Positions 56,356 to 64,000 of a stretch of 64,000 bases of DNA are shown in pieces. The notes beneath the pieces were generated by a model. It worked only from the letters and a program-made list of their open reading frames with translations, did not search any database and was not told where the DNA came from. The position numbers were made by a program, and so were the translations under genes. The stretch is from Flaveria trinervia (taxonomy: Eukaryota > Streptophyta > Magnoliopsida > Asterales > Asteraceae). The stretch lies in NCBI GenBank assembly GCA_025506515.1, contig CM046452.1:69892580-69956579 (forward strand), read 5' to 3'. Position 1 is the stretch's first letter; every line of letters starts with the position of its first letter.

Positions 56356-57077
56356 CTAATACGGCATCCGCCATAACACAATGGAGGTTGGTCACGGAAT
56401 TGCCTCCTCCAAGTTCTTGAAAACCTGTTTTCGGGTCGATGTATTCTCCGAAAGGCAATATTCTGATGAACTCATTAAAAGAGTGTGGCAAAATATTTTC
56501 AAATGAGCCATTTGGGGGGAAAGTCGTTTAATTTAAGCATCTACGAAGATTTTTGGGTCAGTGTACAAGAATTTTTTCGTCTAGTGTAACAATTGATAAA
56601 CTCTTCAATATCAATCTCAACCTGCATATTATGGTTAATTATTATGCAAATGACAAGAAACAATTATCAAAATATGAACTTGAACATTAAAGAAACGAAA
56701 TTACCTCATTCCCAATAATGCAATAAAAGACTAAGACCTTTGACATATCTGAACTCCCATTAGACAATGCACCCAACATCGCCATCAGCTCCCAACTTAT
56801 GCCACAACTCTGATCTAAAATCATCTTCCGTCAAGGCATCTTTGGATGAGCAATATAGGTAATCATCATCTGATGTTTGCCTATAAGATGCTCTGAGGTT
56901 ATAATCACCACTAGTTTTGTACATGTCATGTTTATTCTCAAGCAAACTGAATGTATTCAGTATATGTTCTGCTTTTGCTTCCAAATATGAGATCCGTGTT
57001 TCTGACAAGATACGCCAGAGATTTAATAAACTTTTATGTTTATGTCTCCCTTTTACCAAGACAAAATACATGCCCAT
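56356..57077 (-). pseudogene. Captured JmjC histone demethylase fragment (JMJ25-like)
   Basis: Minus-strand text matches the plant JMJ25/IBM1-type H3K9 demethylase in order: SYRQTSDDDYLYCSSKDALT (56910-56850), CGISWELMAML, KVLVFYCIIGNE, an 83-bp GT-AG intron (56704-56622), VEIDIEEFINCYTRR, MLKLNDFPPNGSFENILPHS, EFIRILPFGEYIDPKTG and ELGGGNSVTNLHCVMADAV. The family text is SGLSWEPMVMW...DCLxxCEVEI...MLKLKDWPP...EYxDPxxG...ELGRGDSVTKLHCDMSDAV. There is a stop before MLKL, a frame break upstream, and a deletion joining DPKTG to ELGG. The JmjC iron-binding HxD motif and later region are absent. The retained intron shows DNA-level capture, probably by a transposon. Confidence 0.8.
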
Positions 57078-58714
57078 TTATATAAGCTCTCAGATCGGGC
57101 CAACCGGTTGAAGAACTTCTTATTGGTTTCTTGGACTTTCGTATTTCTTGGCAACAGGTCAAACACTTCCGCATATTGAGCAATTTCGATGAAGATCAAA
57201 GATTGATGTTGAGCAGTGGTCACTGGCTAAAATATAGTTATGAAAATAAATTAACATCTACTATCAATAATTTAATATTTGTTTGAGTATCTTTTATTAT
57301 TACATCAATATAAATATATACATTTTTTATTTACTTTTAGTATTTTATGGCTCTTACTTTTATATCAGTAATTATTTTGTTGATACTAAAAAGTAAAATT
57401 CGGTGATTAATGAGATTGGATCACTCAAGTTTGCTTTTAAGATACGTAGCTATGTTTTCATATATATGTACCAATTGTATAGCTATCATATAATTCTTTT
57501 TTTTTAATTTCTTCCTCCCAACTTTAAAAACAAGAGTAAATTACATGGTTGGTCCCTGTGGTTTCATCAAAATTTTAGATTTGGTCCCTGATCTTTAAAA
57601 ATTGCATAGATGATTCTCGTTCTTCAGTTTCTCTTTCTTCTGTGATCCAAGATTCTAATAGAGTTAAATATTTAACATTAAGTTAAGCATGTGAGTTGCA
57701 CACTAGGGGTATTTTTGTAAATTTCACTAGCCAATTAATACCATCTTATTATGGTCATGATCTTGATAACCATAAACATCATACGATCGTGATAATCATA
57801 AAACCTCATAAGATCATGGTAACCCTAAAACCCTTAAAAATTGTAATCTTCAATCATAATCGATCTTTGTCTTACGAAAACAATGGTTATTTGGCATGTA
57901 AGAAGCCCCTTTGAAGATTTTGGTCATGCCCTTCATTACGGTATGTTTTTACAATTACGGAAATGGTGTTATTCGATCTATGTTCTACGATCTCCGCTCT
58001 TTGTTTGTTACGTTCTATGTTCTTCATTTTTACGATCTCTGTAATTGCAAGTTTTTTGTTTAGTACGACCTCCGTTCTTTGTTATTACAGAGTTATTGGT
58101 TCATTGGGTATGTTATTATTGTTCATAAATTTGATCTGTATATTTGCATGTTCTTTATATTATGTAATCGTTTTCAACTTGATGGATTAAAAAATTTCTA
58201 AACTTGTATATGATGTGCTCAACCTGTTGGATTAAAAATTTATTATGAAGCCTTCACTTAAGAGCTAAACTTATATTTTAATTCATTTGTTTAAAAAAGA
58301 ATGAAACTTACTGATTTCATATAAAATAAGTCATACGCTTAATAGAATTTCACGTTATTACATACAACATATTTGAATTGAACTTACTAATTTCATGCTA
58401 CTGGAACCTTAAAAAGAGATTAATGAAGTTATAGGGATTGAAAATTTTATTGATTCATGTATTTTAAGTCTTGAAGTTTATTGAGTTTCAACCACGTGAT
58501 TGGTCAATAAAATGGGGCTTGAATTCTTGAATAATTTATTGGAGGTTGTAACTTGAATAATTAATGTAATATGCATGTTTGGTTGTACCTGTATGATTAG
58601 ATTCAGTCCTTTTGATTTCATTTGCAGCCTAAGTTTTACCATATATGGTTCATGTAATCGTCCTTTCCGATTCATGTTATTGCAAGTTTAATGATGCTAA
58701 TGCTTTGAACTTTT
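57078..58714. other. Non-coding interval with possible MULE-type terminus
   Basis: 57090-57240 has a minus-strand exon-like frame (LIFIEIAQYAEVFDLLPR) I cannot assign. From about 57527 the sequence GAGTAAATTACATGGTTGG and GGTCCCTGTGGTTTCA resembles terminal regions of plant Mutator-like elements, which would fit a 5' end of the MULE downstream. No matching right end is visible. The rest is AT-rich and without features. Confidence 0.35.
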
Positions 58715-58762
58715 AGAGGAGGTAATGCTCCACTTTTCTCATTACAAATCAATCATGGTGGA
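58715..58762 (+). pseudogene. MULE transposase, 5' exon piece before the solo LTR
   Basis: After a TTTTAG acceptor-like site, GGNAPLFSLQINHGG is encoded in the frame that continues in phase as QFARFPGRTYLNGKV after 61357, once the solo LTR and one target duplication copy are removed. FSxxIHHGGxF...PGRxYxxGKV is the usual N-terminal block of plant MULE transposases. The upstream exon or start codon is not identified. Confidence 0.75.
58758..58762. other. Target site duplication of solo LTR (left)
   Basis: GTGGA directly before TGTAACATC. The identical GTGGA is at 61353-61357 after the LTR end TGTGACA. Confidence 0.92.
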
Positions 58763-58929
58763 TGTAACATCTCGTATTTTTTTTTGTTAATTAAAAGCTA
58801 ATTTCGTTTATTCTTTCAAGGGCCATTGTTGTCAAACTTGAAATTTATGGGGAAATTAAGCTTATTTTTCTAGTTGTTATTAAATGTAATGTATGAAAGC
58901 TAATAATTAAAATATTAAATTTGCAATAA

Positions 58930-59060
58930 AAATAATTATGATAATACTAATAATGGTAACAATAATAATAAGGTATAATAATGATAATAATACTAGTAAT
59001 ACTAACTAAAATAATAATAACAACAATAATAATAATAATATATTATTATTATATTAACTA
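58930..59060. repeat. AAT/TAA trinucleotide-rich tract in solo LTR
   Basis: Interrupted AATAATAAT and TATTATTAT runs at the position corresponding to 7045-7165. Confidence 0.85.
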
Positions 59061-59996
59061 AAATACTAGTAGTATAAAAATAATAATAATTAATAACTTA
59101 TAAAAGTTTTTAATAAAGAATAATGATTAAAACTTTAAGTTTATCTAACTCAAGGGGGAAGTTTTGTTAATTTTGAAACTTTAACTACGAGTTTAAAGCA
59201 TAAAATGATACAAAATAAACTATAGGGACCATTTGTGTAACTATTGGAAATTAACTCCAACTCCTTTCCTTCTCTCCCGCATATCCGGCCAACTTCGGCT
59301 ACCCACCGGCCGAAGTCCGATGGGGAACCAAACGTCCATGAAACATTAAAATTTGTTAACCAAAACCTTCCCCAGCCATTCGTGAAGATGAGTTGAACCA
59401 TCAATCATCATTTAATTGGGTTTAACGACGGGTATTAGAGCGTTTGAGCTCGAGTAACTGTCGGCCATCAAGTCCAAGCCGTTTGAGCATTTAAAACACA
59501 ATAATAATCGAATTAACTGAATACAAACAATCATCTGTCTATCTCCAATCGATTACACCCTTCAATTTCACCTGAATCAAACACAAACAACAAATTTAAG
59601 CATCATCTTCATCGCGACCTGCACACTAGTCGAACACCACCCTATGGTGTTCAAAGATCAAAATTGACAGAGGGCTTTGAGTCCAGACCATCACACGAAG
59701 CTATCTGCACCTTTGATTTGAATATCGTTGAAGATTACTCGAATTTCTGCACTCACGGTCGCGACTTGTTCTCGGTTGTTCTTAGCATCGATTCGAAATC
59801 CAAACAGGTAATTGAACTCATCTCTATAATCGAATTCACATGAGGAACAATACCTCTAAACTTAATTTGATTGATACCAACGATTCGGGGTTCGATTTGG
59901 AGTTAAGTGATTCTAGGGTTCATAGGGAATTTGGGGGTTCTTTTGTTTATGTTTTTTTAAACCTTCGAAACCCACTTATCTCGCTGCCAAGGCCTT

Positions 59997-60050
59997 TGGT
60001 TCACTGGTTAAGACTCTGCATTCTCAACATGAGGTCCCGGGTTCGAACCC
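59997..60050 (+). other. tRNA-like Pol III promoter in solo LTR
   Basis: A-box-like TGGTTCACTGG (59997-60007) and B-box-like GGTTCGAACCC (60040-60050) start 43 nt apart. The B box is in a perfect 6-bp-stem hairpin CCCGGG-TTCGAA-CCCGGG, with outer GAGGT/ACCCTC pairing, and is followed after about 13 bases by a T-run (ATTTTTTA), a possible Pol III terminator. The position is about 1.23 kb from the LTR start, as in the other LTR (6108-6055). Confidence 0.65.
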
Positions 60051-61352
60051 GGGCACCCTCATGTATTTTTTAAAGGTTTTTTTTAGCCTTAAATAAATTA
60101 TGGAAAACTTTTTAATATATTTAAAAATTATTTATATAAACTTTAAATATTTTTTGTATTTTTTTTACTTTAAATAAATTTATTTTGTTAATAAAATATT
60201 TTAACAAAGATTGTTCGTGAATAATTTCTAATAAAATGGATTACAAGTAATAATTAATAAATTATTATTAGGTCAAAACGTTTCTTTTCTAATAATATTG
60301 TTAATAGTACTTCATTTTTTTCTTTTCTTTTGTTATAAAAATTTATTTAAACTTTACGAAACTTCCAATTGTTTCTTTTCACATTTTTGTATAAAATATA
60401 GATATATATTTTTAGATAATATAAATGATGTTTATTTGTTAAATACAATTATTTAACAAGCCCCAAAATCCACTTAACCCTAGTACTCGTTGATTCGTTA
60501 AACCCATTATGTTTAAGCTTAAATCTTGTAATCTCTATATACTTAGGTGTATTGTGAAGACTTTACGTTGGAACGACGATTACTATTTCTTATTAATCAT
60601 ATGTTATATATTTATTTGACCATGTGAGTTTTCCTTGCCCCTTTTTATATTTTCACACTAATTTGGGGTGAAACATGATACTTATTCTAATACACTTGTA
60701 AGTGTTTAAACTTGTAATCACTTGCAATTCATATTTTTGTCATGGTTATTTGTGTTTTGTAAGTGTTTATATGAGATACATATTTTTGTTTGCAATCATT
60801 AACTATTGCTAGCCTGGCGACGTCTTAGATCTTTGGGCCTGACAAGCCTATTTGGTGCTAATGCCGAGGTATTGCCGGCTCCTGATGACGTATGCTTGTT
60901 CATCATGGGAACAAAATACGCTTAGTCAATCTTTTATACTTGTAATCAAGTCGAGGTTTGGTTGTAACGATATGTGTTCTATAACTTTACTTGCTTATGA
61001 CCTATGACATGAATTGCTACTTGTAACCTTCTTCATATTATGTATGAAAACCTTGGAAACTCACCAACTATTTTTAGTTGACTCTTATTTTTATCATGTT
61101 TCAGGTCAACCTCAAGTTTAAAGTGATCCCTTTGAAGCATGCAATAATCTAGGACTTGGACCTAGTTAATGAAATAAAAAGTTACATTATGTTATGTTAT
61201 GTTTGAACTTATTACTTGTTTGAGACTTATGATTGTATTTCATTTCAAGATGTATGATAAAAATATTTACATTTTAATATAGCGTTATGTGGCTGTGAAC
61301 ATTCTTAACCCTCACATCTCGACGTTTCCGCCGTCAAGGTTGGGGTGTGACA

Positions 61353-64000
61353 GTGGACAATTTGCAAGGTTTCCTGGTAGGACATATCTCAATGGTAAAG
61401 TTAGTCACATTGATTTCGTAGATGTTGACGCATTTTCAGTTCATGAGTTGAATGACATGATTATGGAACTAGGATATGGTACTGAAAAGGATGTGTTTAC
61501 TCATATTATAAGATTCCAGACAATAACCTTGATTTCGGTCTTAGAGCAATTGAAAATAACAATGATGTAATTAAAATGATACAATATGTGGGTAAGTATA
61601 AACCCATTGAAGTTTACCTAGAGCATCAAAAAACAGTCTTGAATGGCATGATACAAACCGTTACCCCAAAACATGCTCTATTTATTGGATGGCATGATTC
61701 AAATGCAAGTGTTTCAAATGACGAGAGAGATAGCGATGACAGTGATTTCATGATTTATGAAGAAAACTTACTTGAAGATGTTGAAGTAGATATGAGAACT
61801 TTTATGCAAAATATTGATAGGAATGAGGAATGGGTAAGAGGTGGTGAACAAGAAGAAGAACATAGTGAGGAAGGAGATAATGAGGCTGCGTTTATTGATC
61901 ATGATGATTTTGAAAGTGGAACAGACTCAGAAAACGATAACCACGGATAAGAGCTTTAAGAAGACTTAGAAGGGAAAGACAAAGAGACTTGGTTGGGATT
62001 TCTGAAAGGCAAACTGTTAGTTTCTATGTGGGTCAAGTTTTTCCAAACAAAGAAACGGTGAAACAACAAATATCTATTCATTTCATAGAAAGTATAAGGC
62101 AATTCCATATCATTAGAAATGATAAAATTCGGTTTAGGGTGATTTGTAAAGGAAGCATGACTCAATTTAAAAATGATTTAAGTGTTGATGGAGTGGGTGA
62201 GTCTAAGGGAACCTTAGATGGTTCTAAAAAGTCAAAAAATAATAAACAACCCACTTGTCCATGGGTATTTTATGTTTCCAATAAAGATGAAACTTGGACC
62301 GTTAAAACCTACATCAATATCCATACTTGTCTTCAAACTAGAGATGTGAAACACTGCACTACTAATTTTTGGCTAAGGAAGTTCAGGAATCAATTCTACC
62401 AAACCCTAATATCCCTATAAAAGCATTTCAACATCAAGTACAAAAAGAGTTTGAACTTCATGTCTCATAATAGAAGATATTTAGGGCTAAAGTTATGGCA
62501 ACCAAGAAGATCCAAGGATATTACTCATATCAATATGCACTATTGAGAGACTATTGTTTGGAGTTACAAGCAACCAACATAGGCACCACTATGATGATAG
62601 ATGTTGAGCCCTGTTCTGATCTAGCTAGTCCTACAAGGATGTTTAGGGGGATCTACATATGCCTAGGTGCTCTAAAGAGAGGATTTATTATAGGTATGAG
62701 AGAGATTTTAGGGCTAGATGGATGTTTCATGAAAGGTCCATGGCCTGGTCAAATATTGACAGTTGTGGGTGTATATGCAAACAATGGCATATATCCAGTT
62801 GCTTATGCCATTGTGGAGGCTGAAAACACATCTTCTTGGACACGGTTCTTGGAATGTTTAGGTGAAGACCTTGGTTTGGATTCAAGATCAAACTTTACAT
62901 TCATAAGTGATAGACAAAAGGTTTGTAATTTTATATACCAAATTCATATTAGTTATAATTTTAACATATTTCTCTATATTTTAGGGTATTATACCAGCTT
63001 TGGCAAAGACTTATCCTTCTGCTGAACATAGATATTGTCTAAGACATATACACGAAAATATGAAACAAAGTTGGAAGGGTAACTTGTATAAAGATTTTTT
63101 ATGGAGAGCTGCAACTGCAATTACAATCCCACAATTTCAACTAACCATAGAGGAGCTAAGGAGATAAGTCAAGCTGCATATGATTGGCTGATTGCTATCC
63201 CACCTAGACACTGGTCTAGATCACATTTTACCGGTTAGTTATGTAAAGTTTGATTAGTTATTGTGTTAGATATCAAACTAGTTCTATGTATGCAAACTAA
63301 TTTATTATTCTACAGGGAGAAGCAAATGTGATGTTATGTTGAACAACTTGTGTGAGGTTTTCGACAAGAAACTTGTAGATGGTAGGGACAAACCAATTAT
63401 CACATGTTTGGAGTATATTAGGGAGTATATAATGAGAAAGATCGTAAATGTTCAAAAGATAATTGATAAGAGCGAAGGGCCACTAACACCAACTGTTTCA
63501 AGAGTCTTTAATAATATCAAGTCGGAAGCTACAAAATGTAAAGTGTCATGGAATGGATCAAACAAGTTTCAAGTCAGTGATCATGAAAAACAATATGTGG
63601 TTGATGTTCAGAAGAAGGTATGTTCTTGTAGGAAATGGGAATTAACTAAAATCCCTTGTAAACATGCAGTTGCTAGTATCTGGAACCTAGCAAACAATAG
63701 TCAAACAGTAGGGATTCTAGAATCTTGGGTTGATTCATGCTATTGGCTAGATACATGGAAAATGGTGTACATGAATAAGATTGACCCTGTGAATGACAGG
63801 AAATTATGGCCAAAATCTCCATGTCCAAAAACTCTCCTCCCGCCTAAACATCACAATCCTATCGGCAGACCCAAAAAAAAGAGAAATAAATCAAGTGATG
63901 AGTTGACTCAAAGTATAAATCAAGGAGGAAAAATGTCAAGGGTAAGTCAATCAGTTACTTGTAGTAAATGCAAGAAAAAAGGTCATAATAAGAAATCATG
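61353..64000 (+). pseudogene. Mutator-like (MULE) transposase, degenerate, runs off the window
   Basis: Order of parts: N-terminal domain (61358-61900; YLNGKVSHIDFVDVDAFSVH, acidic DSDD-rich tail), MuDR DNA-binding region (61989-62350; FYVGQVFPNKETVKQQ, TCPWVFYVSN, HTCLQTRDVKH), transposase core (62495-62932; LDGCFMKGPWPGQILTVVG, NNGIYPVAYAIVEAENTSSW, FISDRQK) with catalytic Asp in LDG and SDRQK, intron 62933-62984 with TTTTAG, then YPSAEHRYCLRHIHENM. A second intron is about 63233-63315. The SWIM zinc finger CSCRKWELTKIPCKH (63620-63665) follows, and a CxxC knuckle starts at 63960 and is cut by the window end. Frameshifts near 61505, 61940 and 63162 and stops TAA-TAG near 62467 make it inactive. 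Confidence 0.92.

Larger units (their letters stand above)
58763..61352 (+). mobile_element. Solo LTR (2590 bp), relative of the LARD-like LTR
   Basis: TG...CA termini (TGTAACATCTCG start, GGGGTGTGACA end) and GTGGA on both sides. It shares, in order, the layout of the reverse complement of 4519-7361: ATT-rich triplet tract, GGGACCATTTGTGTAA, CTTTCCTTCTCTCCCGCAT plus CCGGCC block, tRNA-like A/B boxes and the GACGTTTCCGCCGTC terminal block. It is considerably diverged. No internal region remains, so LTR-LTR recombination removed it. The 77-aa frame at 59840 is not a gene. Confidence 0.92.

Noticed and set aside
57527..57600. Confident MULE terminal inverted repeat
   Set aside because: The GGTCCCTGTGGTTTCA phrase is suggestive, but the same phrase occurs inside the LTRs at about 655 and 6872 and no partner end is in view.
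59989..60062. Functional tRNA gene
   Set aside because: A and B boxes and the T-arm-like hairpin are present, but the 5' and 3' acceptor segments do not pair and no clear anticodon arm forms.
59840..60073. 77-aa ORF in the solo LTR
   Set aside because: It overlaps the tRNA-like block and the LTR. It is not open in the related LTR.

Overview
This 64 kb window looks like repeat-rich nuclear DNA of a flowering plant. It is AT-rich, has plant-type tRNA-Met primer binding sites, a Cassandra element carrying 5S rDNA, and Copia, Ty3/gypsy and MULE coding sequence. An aster-family (Asteraceae) genome is my best guess from the style of the Copia and gypsy proteins, but that is inference. I see no intact host gene. 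Nearly everything is transposon, transposon relic or captured gene fragment, nested several layers deep.

Layout, left to right. (1) 1-7361: a minus-strand LTR element with very long LTRs (2.84 kb) and a 3.4 kb internal region without coding capacity (LARD-like). Its left LTR runs off the window. (2) 7362-12622: a decayed minus-strand Copia element. It is cut on the left by element 1 and interrupted at 8366-9011 by a complete Cassandra TRIM with a perfect 5-bp target duplication. (3) 12623-16064: degenerate, repeated copies of a plant mobile domain (PMD, MAIN-like) sequence. (4) 16065-46458: one minus-strand Ty3/gypsy element of which about 10 kb is its own. Its LTRs are 16065-18375 and 44130-46456, its decayed pol is 18409-21744 and its gag is split. 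The gag is interrupted by 20.3 kb of plus-strand Copia DNA (22679-42996) arranged LTR-internal-LTR-internal-LTR. (5) 46459-49967: more PMD-like repeat, including an inverted duplication of about 0.8 kb per arm and a hAT-like terminus. (6) 49968-57500: mostly non-coding DNA with a Helitron-like 5' end, small tandem duplications and a captured JmjC histone-demethylase (JMJ25-type) fragment that keeps an intron. (7) 58715-64000: a degenerate MULE transposase gene, split by a 2.59 kb solo LTR (58763-61352) of the same superfamily as element 1, with target duplication GTGGA.

The nesting gives an order of events. The PMD repeats came first. The gypsy element inserted into them (target duplication GACAT), then Copia DNA inserted into the gypsy gag, and the Copia element was later duplicated in tandem. 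Diagnostic differences show that the middle Copia LTR is a hybrid: its left half matches LTR3 and its right half matches LTR1. That is the product expected from unequal crossing-over between the two LTRs of one element. Both internal copies share the same in-frame stops.

The most unusual items are: a tRNA-like Pol III promoter (A box and B box 43 nt apart) at the same place in two diverged giant LTRs; arrays of short hairpins in LTRs and untranslated regions; a 14-bp palindrome with a bZIP-type TGACGTCA core next to the Copia TATA box; and an extra ORF downstream of the Copia RNase H. I found no evidence for CRISPR arrays, operons or intact rRNA genes.
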